DNA from: Cyprinodon diabolis
Lineage: Eukaryota; Chordata; Actinopteri; Cyprinodontiformes; Cyprinodontidae
NCBI GenBank assembly: GCA_030533445.1
Contig: CM060064.1
Span: forward strand, 47,683,287-47,747,286
Direction: 5' to 3'
DNA length: 64,000 nt
A model generated the notes under the pieces. The model was not told where the DNA came from. It worked only from the letters and a program-made list of their open reading frames with translations, and did no database searches. Of this stretch, positions 33,430 to 47,200 are shown one piece after another (the first letter of the stretch is position 1; every line of letters starts with the position of its first letter). Both the position numbers and the translations under genes were made by a program.

Positions 33430-35480
33430 AGCAATAGAAACTCAATACTCCTTAAATAGAACATAAAATGGAAACTATACCAAAGATCAACAAAACAGAA
33501 TGTTACATAATAAACAGAATGAGTTAGATAACTGAAAACTCAAAGTCCAAACAGGGAGAACAATAAGGAACCTTCATAGATCCAAACTGAGTGGTAGAAA
33601 AGTAGACCTAAGCCTGGAAGTCTATGATCATAAATCACAACCAAAAAAACAGCAAAACAACCTATAATTCTACTTACATTAACTAACTATCTGAAGATAT
33701 AAACTAAAGGTCACCAGTCAGTTCAGCCTCATCTTTAGATGAACCCTTGTTGATCCCTGGAGAACCACTGTACCACATTAGCTCCTTACAAGGAGTTTTC
33801 AAGCATCAATTTTGTTGATCAGCTTGGTTTATGTTACATTTCTGGTCCTCATCTTTAATAAAATAAACACATCAAAGCTATTTTTTTATTAACCCTTTCC
33901 GATAATGAACTTCCTCGTCAGTGATGCGATCTGTTCCTCATCTGTTTCTGGATGTTCTTTCTACCGTAATAAGAGTCTACACACAACATTTTCCCCCTCA
34001 TTCATAAAAATCAGGGACATTTCTGGGGACAGCTTTAACTGGGGACAGGTCTGGTCACTGTACTTCAGGTGAGTGGAGGAGCAGAGACAGAGCAACCAGC
34101 TGGGACTTCCAGCACAAGAAATATAGGGACTAGACCAAGGAAGAAGAGAACAATCAACAAGGAGGAGCTGCAGGGGAGGTCAAAAGGTTAGTATTAGGCT
34201 ACTTTTAGCACAATCTCAGCCCAAAAAGCACTTGTGGGACCCGATTACCACAGGATGTCATTTGTCCATTAGGTGTATGCATCTGGAACCCACTCTTCTT
34301 TCTAACTCTAGCTAACCACCGCCTGATGAGGCACAGCTGGAGATCAGACCTGCCGATTACACCCTGCAAAGGAAGGAGGTGAGGAAATAATACAAAACAC
34401 TGCATAGAAACACAGGACATAACATGGTCACTTTCTAGAGACCTTAAAATTCATTAAAACATTATTAGTAGTAAATAGCAGTGGCTCTTTAATTGTGTAA
34501 AATTAGCTTACGACCTGCAGCTACTTTAAATCAAAGGTTTCTGACTCATTACTTAAGATTTCTGGGGCTAAATTATAGAAAAAGAAGAAAATTACACATG
34601 TCTCTAAAGCAGAAGTTTACAGTGACTTCCTGCACCTCCAGGAGTAACTATCTGATTAATAGATGAACAAACAAAGATGAATATCTGCTTCTCTTCTGTC
34701 CTCCTAGTCATGCTGAGGATGATCCGTTTTACTGCAACAAGCCAGGTGTCTTTTGCAAGAGTCTTAATTGTGAAATGCTGATTTGAGAACAAGATAAGAA
34801 TGACACAACAAAACTGATCTACGTCAAAGTCGATCATAATGAACAGAGTTTTTTTTTCTTAGAAGATGTTTCTTGTTTATCTTAGTCCTGCAGAAAAAGT
34901 CTATGGCTTCTAATATACTAATCAGACAACAAAGGCTGTTTGTACTTGATGGATGATTTCAGATCAGAGTAGAAAAGCTGTTCTAGATTCTTTTTTCTAA
35001 TATCTGAAAACAACTACAGTTTCTAACTTTGTAATAAGTCAAATGGGAATGCATCGATAAAATTAGAAAAAACATTTAATGGAATATCTGCACAGTGGTG
35101 CAGTTTGTAGTGTGAAATAGTTTGGTCGAGGATCAGCAAAGTGAACAAATAAAAAAACAGCTTCAGCCACCGTTTCCAATTTTCTCTGTTGTCTTTTATT
35201 CAGCACTTTTCACTCTGACAATCATCCCTGAGCTTCCAAGAGCTCAGTGCTTATATAACCAATTGGCAACACACCTGCACTTGAGTGGACCAAGCCCCAA
35301 TTAAACAGGTAGAAAGAAAAAACTCTTAAGAGAGAAACAAGAATAAATAAATTATGAATCTAATTTACAAACTCATCTACATAATGAAAGAGTCTTCAAA
35401 ATAAACTGTGATGCAAGATAACTCAAAAGTAACTTTAAAGAAAAACAAACAAAGCATTATTCCAAAGGAGACCCTCTAAA
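33430..35480. other. No gene recognised
   Basis: Two kilobases with only short unassignable open frames. I see no splice-supported coding sequence. Confidence 0.45.
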
Positions 35481-35481
35481 T

Positions 35482-36104
35482 TGTTGGGATCTTGTTTACT
35501 TTCTCCACCAGAGGGCGCCTGAGATCTTCCTCCTGAGGGCATGAGCTTTCTTCTACACACCTGTTTCCTGTCTGCTCATCAGAAGACCTATTTAAAGAGG
35601 AGGAGGCTGACACTTCCTTGCCAGAGTGTTTGCCAGTATTGGTACAGCAAAACCTGAGCCAGCTTCTCTGATCTGTAACCCTGATTTTATGAACCAACCT
35701 GATCCTGTATTCTTCTGCCTCACAGGTCCTGACGTATCCGGAAACCTGTAATTCTGGAGAAAGAAATATCTGTCTGGAATCTGCCTGCCTGCACTCCGTC
35801 TCAGTCTCTGCCTCTGCCCTCAGCCCTCTGCCTGCCGACTAGCCTCTGGACCCACAAGGTTCCCCCCCTGCCGATCAGATTACTCTCTGAGCAGGTATTT
35901 ATCCTCGTCATCTGTAAACTGCAAGTTTCCTGGATCAACTCTAACTGCTCTGTCCTCCTCAGTGGCTTCCCTTCTGTGACCAGTCCGTAGAACCAAGAAC
36001 CAGTTCATCCATTACTTGTGAACATTGTTTAATAAATCATTTAACTTTTTCTCTGTTTCTAAGAGTTATTTCTGCATGTGGGTTAGACGCCTAGAACCCA
36101 ACAT
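35482..36104 (+). mobile_element. LTR-like sequence
   Basis: Starts TGTTGGGATC and ends ...GAACCCAACA, with inverted 7-bp tips, a TATTTAAAG box near 35590 and AATAAA near 36030. Flanking 5-mers do not match, so a solo LTR is only probable. Open frames in it are incidental. Confidence 0.4.
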
Positions 36105-36109
36105 GACAG

Positions 36110-37210
36110 TTTGTAAGGTCATGTGATAGTTAAGTAAACAAAGTTGATACTCATCATCAAACTGTTTGTTCTCCTGTTTTCCCCAAATTTGATTCGATAA
36201 GGGAATTAGAATCGTGAAAATCTTATATATACATACTTATATATACAAGGCCTTTACACTAGGTTACAAGCATCACGCAACTCTTCCATTGAAATACTGT
36301 TTCCAGTGATATTTCACATTCTCCATCAAGAAAAAAGCAAAACATGATAAGCACAGATGCTCAGTTTTGAATATACCTTTTTTTTTTAGAGGAATATAAC
36401 TATACAAAGTCTTTCAACATAGCACAATAAACCCTTTTAGCAGCAAAACCTGTGAGCCCAAGTTAACATGTCATGGTGGGCAACATTAAAAACCCCTACC
36501 TTGACGCTGTTTTGTTCATGGGGCTTTTTGCAAGTTGCAATTTATTCCAGATTCCACTTCAATCCACACGGTTTAACACACCCGGACAGCACTGCTAGCG
36601 AGCAATGGATTATGTTTGCATTGCTCATTCACATTAGAATGATTAGCCTTTAGATGCTAAACCCCATCATGCACCACAACATATTTTTTCAACATTTTCG
36701 AACATAAATTCGCCAAATTTAAGAGGAACATCGTTTCATTTTAGTTTTATTATAATTTAGTTTGTTGCAAGGATTTTACAGTTTGAAGAAATAGAAAATG
36801 ACACCATATCAGGATGTCACAAGGATGTGCAAGACAAGGAAGGGCTATGTTGGGTACAAAAATGTAGGTTCGTAAAAGAAGGACTGAATACACAGAGAAG
36901 GATTTTCAACAACAGCTTCCTGCAGGAGGGGAGAAAGAGCCAAACCCAACACTCTCTCTCCGACCCCCCTCCTTGCAATGCCTTATTTATTAACAGAACA
37001 TAACATATGGTTACAAAAGAGAGGATTGTTCTGACCGGACAGTTGATCAGGTCATAAGACAGGATGCTCTCCTCTTGACTGAATCACAAGACAAAGTGAA
37101 GCATCTCCTTGCTCCAATGTTTCATATGAACACACATTAATTTTATAATCATCATTGAATAAACCTAACAGGCTATATATACTGCACGCATCATTTAGGT
37201 AGTTAACATT
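36110..37210. other. No gene recognised
   Basis: AT-rich intergenic sequence. Confidence 0.4.
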
Positions 37211-37214
37211 GGAT

Positions 37215-38440
37215 TACTGCTTCAGCTCCTTCAGTTATTTACTGTCACAGGTAGGAGCTTCAGCCAGACAGGAAGTGTTGGAGCCGGTATGATTTAAGGA
37301 GAGCCGGCTATCACAGATTTCCAGTCCAAGGCTGGTGGTGGATGAAATGATGTGGCGGTGGGAGGGTGCAGTGAGGGGATTGGATGTGGAACAGGGTTCC
37401 AGGATATTAAAAAATAGTTGGGAAATGATCCGAGATACATATCTGAGATACTTCATTAAGTGTTACAGGTAGCCTATCTGAAATTACAAGGTCCAGTGTG
37501 TGGTCAAGATTATGGTAGGGTTCATGTACTGATTGTGACAGGTCCAAAGAGTTTAATACAGGAACTCAGATGCTGAAAGATTTGATGGATAACACACATG
37601 AATTTTAAAATCCTATAAATTATAATGCTGTCATATGATGGTACAAACATGGCCAGAAACTCTGAAAACAGTTAAAAAATCCTTATCATGCATTGGTGGG
37701 CGATAGACATTAGCACACATCACACGAATCAGTGACTCAAATAAAAAGAGCTGGAGCTCAAAACTAATGTAAGCTTTGGCAGGCAGTTAGCGGCAAACGC
37801 ATGTATGTTTGTACACGGTAGCCAGGCCTCCAGCATGGCGAGAGAGCTGCGGTGCACTGAGGCATGAATAACCATTGGGAGGAGCTCAGTGAATGGGATC
37901 TGATAATGATTATTTTGGTCAAAAATCATTTGGTCAAACTGGACGTAGCCACCGGTAGCATAGCTGGAGGGAACGCTGGAGGTTGATAGCAGGAGAATCC
38001 CCTGTCCTGTTGCAGAAGTGACTTGGATAAGGGTTATCAGAGAAAGCTAGGTCAGCCTTAGGTCTGACAGAGCTCCCGCCTCTTTCCTCGTCTTCTGCGC
38101 CGCTTTTTGCGAGGCAACCGGCTACCAGGATACTGCAGAAAGAGTGGGACAGACACGCGGACAGATGGTGGTGTCTTTGAATGTCTATCAAGGGCTTGAC
38201 CGGGCAGATTTTTAACAGAATCCCGGATCTCTAGCCATATCAAGCGATCATAAACTAACAGCAATGATACATTTTCAATCATAAGCACTATGATGAGCAC
38301 AAAAGTCACAAAACTCAGCAGGAGCAGAAGGCGAGTCCTACAATGTGGCACCATCTTTACCCCATCTTTGATGGAGAACCTTTGTAGTTGATGTAGCAGG
38401 GTCTTTGATGCATTCAATATTTATGGCAGAATTGATATAG
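37215..38440 (-). mobile_element. L2-like LINE 5' ORF fragment
   Basis: Minus strand: frame at 38417-38058 has a hydrophobic stretch (LLLLLSFVTFVLIIVLMI) and a basic run (RLPRKKRRRRRGKRRE) as found at the start of L2-like ORF2. Downstream pieces read PAINLQRSLQLCYRWLRP and, near 37500, YHNLDHTLDLVISD, parts of the endonuclease. Several stops interrupt it. Confidence 0.6.
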
Positions 38441-38559
38441 TTTGATTCAGCTTTAAATTAATAAACTTAAATAAAATGTAAAATTAAATAACACGACAGC
38501 AATTTAAATTTAGCCTTTTAAAGCAGCTGTGCAATTTGTAGTTAGCAGGTTCCAGGTTT

Positions 38560-38835
38560 AGCGCCCTCTAAAGCCCACAAGCAGAGCCACACTGTCTCTA
38601 AATAACTGTGGCTGTGTTCAAATTCCTGGGCTGCGTACTTAGAAGATCAGATCCGAAGGGCGATTACGTCATGGCGCGGCGCCGAGGTCTGGTCGGATTC
38701 CAAGATTTCTCGTTTTGCGACCTTAAAATGCGTCCTTCTTTTAGACCGATTTGAAGGACGGGTCCGATGTATCCTCGCTATCCTTGGTTTACCCAGGATT
38801 CATTGCGAGACCAAGCAAGCCGGGTGCTCCGTGAT
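38560..38835. mobile_element. Probable MITE fragment
   Basis: GCTGTGTTCAAATTCCTGGG with GATTACGTCATGGCGCGGCG and AAGGACGGGTCCGA recalls a terminal-repeat element of fish genomes. Ends not resolved. Confidence 0.3.
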
Positions 38836-38841
38836 CAGAGG

Positions 38842-40182
38842 CAGGGGCGGGTTTAGGAAATTTGGGGCCCTAGGCAAAGACAGGCAAGGGGGCCCTCTGA
38901 ATTAAGAAGACAAAACATAAAACAGACCCACAGATACAGAAATTTTAATATAATAGACATACATTATTTGTTCTACGTTTTGTCCCTATTCTTGTTTTCC
39001 TCTGTTTTGTACTCAGCTGACTTTTCATGTCGTTTCAAAAGGAAAGAAACTAAGATCGCTTAACCGATTGCTCCTTCCTGTGTTTCCAAAAAGGCCAAAG
39101 TAAATAACCCAGTCCTTCTTTTCACTGTAGACAAGCCATGATCTGCTTATCTGTTCTCCATTTTTCATTTGGATGAAATAATAGCTGCATGAATCATGAC
39201 AGCAGACAAGATAGAGGAGAGCAGGAGGCGGGGTTACCAATCTACTTGCTCTGGAGAGCAGAGTTCGCTGCTTTTAGATGTTGTCTCCAAAGTCTCCAGT
39301 AGCAGAAAAAAGTCTGTAGATTTGGCGCTAGGAGCTTTTTAGAAATCAAAGTGCTAGAGAGGTCTGAAAAGTGGCTAAATATAGCGACTAAAGCGCTAAG
39401 TTGGCAACACTGCTCTTTGCATGGTTTGTTTTCAAATGGTTTGCTGCTGTCTGTTTGGACCTTTCTGAACATGTGCAGCAAATGGACTGATCCAATATGG
39501 TGGACACTGAAGGGGGGGGGGGGTCTGAGACACACTTAAAGCGTGGTTTTCCTCCTGCAGCAGTGAGCTTGTTGCAGACATTTTTGAGTTCTGCCCAGTA
39601 TTGAAGCGTGGTCTGCTGTATGTTATTCCACGGAACAATGATAGAGCGACAATCAGGAACTAGCTGTGGGTCTAGATATGGCCGAAGCGGGGACGAAGTG
39701 GGGGCAAGTTTGCGGAAAAAGGGTCCCAGCATTCTCGCGCACCTCGCTCTTCTAGCTGGTCCGTCTTCCATCGTTTTCCACAATGGCGATCATACAAACA
39801 AAACAAGCCGGTAAGGAACCAAACAGGAAATACACATAGAGTAGAGCGGATGTAGATTTGACCAATCAGAGGCCTCCTGTCTGTGCTCACCTATAATTTT
39901 GGACAGGTGCACCAGAGTGTCTGCAAAGGGGCGGGGCATATCTGCGCAAACAGCAACACACACACCTACCTACGATACTGTTTCTGAGTATAAACCAGCC
40001 TTTAATATTATCAGCGTTCTGATGGAATTTTATAGAAAGGATTTTTATCAAAAACATAATCAATGTGCACAAATAAGGAATAGTTGTATTAACCATACAT
40101 GGAAACAGAGTTTTATGGGGCCCCCAGGAACTTGGGGCCCTAGGCACCTGCCTAGTATTGCCTAATGGTAAATTCCTCCCTG
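38842..40182 (-). mobile_element. Non-autonomous hAT (ZMYM1-like family), both ends present
   Basis: Left end CAGGGGCGGGTTTAGGAAAT, right end (inverted) CAGGGAGGAATTTACCATTA. The inside carries the inverse of 11110-11822, including the SRSWLVYSEKKDWVIYFGLFG frame (39240-39025). A middle block (39541-39990) is absent from the 11-kb copy and in part shared with 23165-23380. Flanking 8-mers do not match. A G run is present at 39511-39521. Confidence 0.65.
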
Positions 40183-40199
40183 GATGGAATAAATTATGG

Positions 40200-40960
40200 C
40201 TTGTTGTCAAAATACAAATATAGAATTTAATTTTCTGGTCTGTTTATTATAAAACAGCAGCTCTTAACAAACATTATCTCTGGACACTTTACAAGACAAA
40301 CGGGGTCAATTTATTTAAAAAGAAAACACATTCAGATCAATGCTGAGTTTATTATGCCAGTTAGGCCTAAAACGTTTTTATATAAGAAGTCCAAGTGATT
40401 CCCTGAAGACATTCGCTTTACAAAAACCCCTGAAGGAATAAAGTCTGCTATAAAAAGCCTTCCATTAAAGCAAAGGAGGGATTGAATTTATCCATTTCCT
40501 TTCAAACATATTATATCATAAATCTATTGTTTCACACTTTAAAAAGTCTCCCAAACATTGAGAATTTCATCATGAAGAAATAATGCAGTTTAGGCTTTAA
40601 TATTTCTGTTTTAAGGAAGGTTTGCATGTGGCTGAAATGGTGACCTCATGGTGCTCTGTGACATCACACAGCTGAACTCGATCTATGAACTAAAAAGTAG
40701 ATTTTGGTTCACTTTCCCACAGAGCCGTAAAATAGGAAGGTTTCTCTGGCAGAAGACCAACAGAGTTAGGTTTCTAGGAGGTCCATTGGCTCAGCGGGAG
40801 TGTTTGGCAGGCCATTCAACATACAGGCAGGTCTGTGACAAATTATTGTAATTTCATATAATGCACAGCCATTACGAAAAAAGTGAACGGTTGCTTCAGG
40901 GGACACACCCCTAGTGTTTTAGAGCAGAAGGATCTGGTAGTTTTTTTCTTTACTTCTTAT
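40200..40960. other. No gene recognised
   Basis: Short open frames only. Confidence 0.4.
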
Positions 40961-40967
40961 GCTACGT

Positions 40968-41775
40968 TCACACCGGACGCAGCCAGAGCAGTAAAATCAC
41001 GTCTGCTGCTTCATTTTTGCTGCTTCTACCAGTTAGTTCTGACGCGCGGCTGAAGCAGCTTTGCTGCTCTGGCTGCGCGGTGCAAAAGTGTGTCTGACGC
41101 GCGTTGGGCGGAGCTTCACTATCCTTTCTTTGCCTTGCAGCTATATTTGCTGTGATCAGTGGGAATTAAGTAGTTTTAATATATTTTTAAGTGAGAAAAT
41201 CCACCTGAAAACTTCATCACTGCAGTCAGTTCATTCAGATTATCATCCTGCCTTCCAATATTTTTTCTGTCAGAGCCTCTCAGACCCCCACATACCAGCG
41301 GTGCGCCGACAGTAGGAATCCCTTCATCAGCAGCCTCTGGCCGGGTAGCCTCCTCGGGGTTCACCGCGGCGGCTGGTAGGTGTTTTTCATCTAAATAATC
41401 CGATCTGCAGGCAGCAGGATAATAAAAGCCAACATATTCTGCAGGCAGATTACTGCATTTTAAGTTAATTTATGCGTCAGTAAACTGTTTCAGAGGAGTG
41501 ATCACAGTGCTCTGATCATCGGCGCTGTGTCTCTCTCTCTGCCAGCTCCCAGATCAGCTTCTCTGATTGGTTGATGTGGCGCGTTTGCGGCGCGCCACGC
41601 GCGTCAGATGCTTAAACACGCCCGACGCGCTGCTTCAGCTGCTCAGACGCGCTGCGTCTGCTACTCAAAACGCGCTGCAGGACCTTTTGCTGCGCCTTGA
41701 CGCGCATCAACCATTGACTTTGCATGTAAACTCGCTGCTTCTGCCGCGCCTGCTGCGTCCGGTGTGAACGCAGCA
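40968..41775. mobile_element. TIR element 1 (ACGTTCACACCGGACGCAGC family)
   Basis: Left TACGTTCACACCGGACGCAG is matched on the right by inverted TGCGTTCACACCGGACGCAG. TTATGCT occurs on both sides (40961-40967 and 41776-41782). About 0.8 kb, rich in GACGCGC/GCTGC words, non-coding. Confidence 0.65.
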
Positions 41776-41779
41776 TTAT

Positions 41780-43736
41780 GCTGCATTCACACGGCGTGTT
41801 CTGGCCGTCAAAGCGTGTGGTTTACATGCAATGTCTATGGGGGGCGTTGTCGAGTGGCCCAGCGGCACATTCAAGCGTTGGGAGGGGTGCATTTGGAGCG
41901 TTCTGGTGTTGGAGCGTTTGACGCTGGAGTTCAGTAAACTGTACTTTTGCCGCTGGACACCGAAGCGCCGACCATCAGAAAAACTGATCCAGTAGTTTTT
42001 TTGGGGAGACAGACACTACCTGCAAGATGCCATCTCTTCTGCAGACATTCTGCAGATGAAGAATAAATAAATATAAAGGAGTTAAACTCCAAAGGTTAAA
42101 ATAAAGCTGGAAGAATGGATTGTTATGTAGAAGGAGCAGAGAGCAGCTCTGATCATTATTGCTGCACTAAAACATTTTTATGAACTATGGAGAAACAGTT
42201 TATAAATAATAGTGGTGGACATAGATTTTTTTAAGTCTCCATTAATCTCACTGTATTCTTGGAATTAATCTAGATTAAAATGGCTTATATGAATTCTGCC
42301 AAAGGCATTAATGATGTGTGCGCTACATAAATAAGTAAAAGTAAGTCTTTAAACAAGTTTCTTAGCCAGGTGATGCATTAGACCAGGGACGCATCTCAGA
42401 AATGAAATAGGTAACTAAATACCACATAAAGTACATTTTTAAAAAGCGTGCCACTTTGCAAACATAATGTGGTAATCATTCGTGGTGCTGTGGTAAAACG
42501 AAATTTAAAATGACATAAAATAGCGTGCCTAAAGCAAACCTCTTCTTTCGCAGCTTTCTCCGCGGCGTGCTGGTCAGCTATTCTCCTCATGATAGTTCGC
42601 CTCACAGTTAGTTCGTAAAATGGTTCAACTGTGGCCGCTTGGAGAACAAGCTGGAGCCAATCATCTTAACCACGCTGATGGCGGCAGCTGGTGGCTATCC
42701 ACTGAGCGAGGAGATCAGTTAGCTTGGTTGATGGAGCTGTGCTGACAGGTTTGCCTAGGTTGCACTCAAACATTATATTGATTGATGAAAACGACTCTTC
42801 TTCTACATCTGCGCTTGGCCTGGCCGGCATCTTCCTCATTGGCTAAGGGATGCTTTGCCTTTACCCGTGACTGGAAGAACTCCTGCAGTAAACTAAGTCT
42901 GCATTGCACAAGCAATGTTAGTCTTGTCGAGGTTTTCATTGGGAAGCGTCTTAAAAATACATTTTCCCTGAATTAAACCCGGCAGCTTTATAGCTGCATG
43001 CATGTCAGCTCGTCACGTTCGATGTGGTTATCTAACAGCACGTCTACACAGGTTGGAAGACTGATTTGTTCTCGCCCCCAGATATACATCCACACTAAAA
43101 TATCAAGGTGAAAGTCATCATAGCTTAGCTAACATACACTCAGCTCCCAACGCAAACTTTGAGAACAGATTAACGGAAACACTTTTTTTTATTGACCTAT
43201 GAGAGTCTGGTAAGTTAAAACAGATAACAGTGCACCACTAATAAATAACCAAATTAACTAGAAATGTTCAAACCTGCTGATGAAAAATATTGGATTAAAT
43301 ATTCTGGTTCTTGCAGTTTTTACCAAAAACCTTAAAAACTCTTTCTATTCACCTCCAGTCGCTACGAGCGGCAGCAGGAAATCCCCCCCAGGCTGCCTGC
43401 AGCAGAGAGCTTTCAGCGGGGATTCCCAGCGCCGCCTCCCGGCGGGATGCTGGAGGTCTGGAGCTCCAAACAACAACTGCAGATTATAGTGGGATTATAA
43501 TCCTGATGAACTGATGAACAGAGGATGTTTGGAGGTGGACTTTCTCACTTAAAAACATGTTTTTCCAGCTCATAAAGTAAATAAAGCCGAGCTGCTCTCT
43601 AGTTTGAAGCTACAGAGCAGATAAACAACCAGAGCGTCGAAGCAGCGAAGCAGCTGGACCACAGTTTGATCCAGAGTCCAGATTTCGGCGTTTACGTGTT
43701 TTTGATGCTCATAACGCGTTCAGTGTGAACGCAGCA
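41780..43736. mobile_element. TIR element 2, adjacent and related
   Basis: Left GCTGCATTCACACGGCGTG and right (inverted) GCTGCGTTCACACTGAACGC share the terminal motif of element 1. About 1.96 kb without recognisable transposase. Placed end to end with element 1. Confidence 0.5.
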
Positions 43737-43739
43737 ATA

Positions 43740-44280
43740 GTTTGCTATTATATGTTCAGCAGTGTTTTTAATGGTTTAAATTTGGTCGGGTAATAAATAG
43801 CACATATTAAAGGTTGAGAAACAGAACACATATTTATTGCTAATTTACATGGACTTACATGGACCCTTTACACATAATTAATTAATCTCATGAATACATT
43901 AATGATTAATGTATTATCTAAATTCACACACCAGTTCCAGCCACTGATTCTTTCTTAAGGTAAGTTTGCTCTAAAACTCAGAGCACCGTGTGAAACAGGA
44001 AGGCTACAGATCCTAAATGTCATTGGTCTCCTCGGCTGTGATCTTCTATTTCTCAGGAGAAACACCAGAGATCCCTCCTGGCTGCACAACTGATCAGACA
44101 AAGTAAAGGAAATAAGACAGAACCTCCTTCCTCAACGTCTCACTGAAGTTTGGTCCAAACTGAAGGGATGGAGACAGCTTCAGCACGTTTCAGAGAGGAA
44201 TCACTAATTACACGATGGAGACGTGAACATAAAGGACATAAAGCTGAAAGCAGCTGCAGCTTCATCGTGGTAGATCTAAG
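43740..44280. other. No gene recognised (probable 3' UTR side of the next gene)
   Basis: If the exon at 44388-44284 is real, this minus-strand downstream stretch would hold its 3' UTR. Confidence 0.3.
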
Positions 44281-44283
44281 CGT

Positions 44284-47200
44284 TTAGAGGGAAAAAGCAG
44301 CCAGAGACACCAGCAGGGTGGAGATGATCCATGATTGGTGGCGTAATGATCTGCAGCCGTCTCTGACCTGCTGAGGATCGATGGTCACCTGCAGGAAAAT
44401 AAACAGATCATCATCAGTGGGTTTGAGCGGCTGACTGGTCAAATATTAGATAAACGCAGCGAGAAAAGAGCGTAAAGCAGGAGAAGGACGAACTGGGAAG
44501 GTTTTCTGGAGGTAGAACAGCAGCGCCCCCTCTCTGTGAGAGGGAGGAGCACATTACGGATTTTTGTTCTAACAAATTGTCTGAAATGGTTGCGTGGTTT
44601 TAAGCCAGACGTACAATGTACGATTTTATGCCCTTATCAGGACTATTTTCAAATCGTGCAAGAATTTTTCCATCGGGTCGACTTTCAGCCTAATCGTACG
44701 TTGTGTAGTGTAGAGAGGATAACGAGGGGCGATCAGCCTCTAATGACCCCCCCCCCATCAGGAATCATAAGGTTTTGAGAAAATCAAACATTGAAATTCA
44801 GTCGGCCGTCCTAAGGTGGTCGTGGGCAAATCGCTCAGTGGGCAAACAAGGATTCTTCTTCTTCTTCCTCTCAGATGTAAACCCAGCAGCATGGCGGGGG
44901 GGGGCAGTGAGTGAAATGGAGTTCTTCCTGTCAAACTGACAGACCGTAGTAGCCACGTTAGCTCAGCCATGTCTTTGTCCAAATACGTCGTCTCCTTTTC
45001 TTTTTAGGGCTTTCAGCACTAAATTGCCCAAATATCCAAGGCAGCGTTTCACTCCAGTGAGCTTCATGTTCCTCTGCTACTGGTTTGGCTTCTGGATAGA
45101 CGAGTCCGAGTAGCGCCATCTCACTGCGGAGCTGAGTCCCACCTGGTTTTTAGAGGTACAGAGTGAGCAGGTAGATCGCATCAGAGCGTCGGGTCGCAGT
45201 GTGAGAACAAACATCATGAGCTGAGAACTTTTAAACTCTTTAGTTTGAGCTGCAGCTGCGAGCAACAATTGAAAAAATCGTACAGGGTACGCCCGACTTT
45301 AGTGGTCTAAGGAGTTTTTCTACTCAACATAACTTCTTTAGTGTCAGCTTGGCAATTGGTCAGTTTTAAAGATCTGACAGAAAAACTTTGTTGAAATTTC
45401 TTCAATTGTATCAGAAAAAAAAAAAAATCTAAATTCAGAGTTTAGAAAATTGAACAAACCGCTTTCAGTGGTCGGTTGATTTTTACCTGTCGAACTGTCG
45501 ACAAAAACTAGGGTCAAAGTCGTGCAAATATAGAGACATTTTAGAAACAGAAATTATAGAAATCGTTAACATTTTTCTAACTTTCTAATATGATTAAAAT
45601 ATTTGGCAGGTTACAACATATTTATGATTTATTTCTATGTTCCTTAGTGGTTGTTTCTTCATCAGCAGCTCTGAGAAAGAAGTGAAAACAGAAAAAGGAC
45701 AAAATAGATTTAAAGGGGCATTATTCTTTTTTATTATTATTTTTGAGGATTATTTTTATTATTGGGCCACAGTTGTTCTCAATCAACTCAAAAGACTCCT
45801 TAATATCAAAGTTTCATATTTTTGGAAGTTGATGTGTTTTAATTTTAGATTTGGCCATTTTATGAGGATGTCTGTGTTTGCAGGTAAATATTACTGTGCA
45901 GAATTATTAGGGAACATCATAAAAAACAAATATATACCCATCTCACTTGTTTATTTTCACCAGATAATCCAATATAACTACTCAAAATTCAGAAATAAAC
46001 ATTTGCGACATTCAAAAACAAACAAAAACCAAATCAGTGACCAATCTAGCCTCCTTTCTCCACCATGACGCTCTAAATCCTTCCATCCATAGATTCTGTC
46101 AGAGTCTTGATCTGTGTGCGATCCTCATGGCGTGCAGCAGCCTCCGCAGCCTCCCTGTAGATCTCACCTTTCATGAAGGACCACAGGTTCTCCATGGGGT
46201 TCAGATCAGGTGACCAAGGCGGCCACGTCATTATTTTCTCCTTTTAGCCTTTTCCTGGCCGCCACGCTGTGGTGTACTCTGATGCGTGTGGCGGAGCATC
46301 GTCCTGCAGGAATATCAGGCGTTTCTGGCCGCCACGCTTTGGTGTATTCTGATGCGTATGGCGGAGCATCGTCCTGCAGGAATATCAGGCGTTTCTGGCC
46401 GCCACGCTGTGGTGTATTCTGATGCGTGTGACAGAGCATCGTCCTGCAGGAATATCAGGTTTCTCTGGAATGATGGCGACTTCTTCTTGTTCCGCTGTTT
46501 GAAGAAGGCGTCTTCCAGAAACTGCCAGTAGGTCTGGGAGTTGATCTTGACTCCATCATCAACCTGAAAAGGTCCCACAAGCTCATCTTTGATGATAGCA
46601 GCCCATAGCATTACCCCACCTCCACCTTGCTGGCGTCTGAGTGGATGAGGAACTCGCTGCCCTTTACTGATCCAGCCTGGTGTCCATCCATCCATCTGGT
46701 CCATCTAGACTCTCTCTCATTCCATCAGACCAAAACACCTTGGAGGAATCCGTCTGCAGAGATTTCTTGGCCCAATCTTGACGTTTTGTCTTGTGCGTCT
46801 TGTTCAAAGGTGGCCTTTTTTCAGCTTTCCTTACCTTGGCCAGGTCCATGAGGGTTGAGCACCTTGTGCTTCTCGGCGCTCCAGACATGTTGCAGCTCTG
46901 AAATATGGCCCAACTGGTGGCTAATGGCTTCCTGGCAGCTTCACGCTTCATCCTTCTCAATTCATGGGAAGTTATTTTGCATCTTCTTTTTTCAACACGC
47001 TTCTTGCGCCCCTGTTGGCTATTTGCCATGAACCGCTTGATTGTGCGATGATCCCGCTTCAAAAGCTTGGCAATAACCAAACTGCTGCTCCCCTCTGAAC
47101 GACATCTGACAATTTTTGACTTTTCAGAGTCTGTAAATCTCTTTTCTGACCCATTTTGCCAAAGAAAGGAAGTTGCCTAATAATTAAGCACACCTTATAT

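Noticed and set aside
45637..46068. 143-codon plus-strand frame
   Set aside because: It runs across the left end of the Tc1 element and its AT-rich flank, with no domain.
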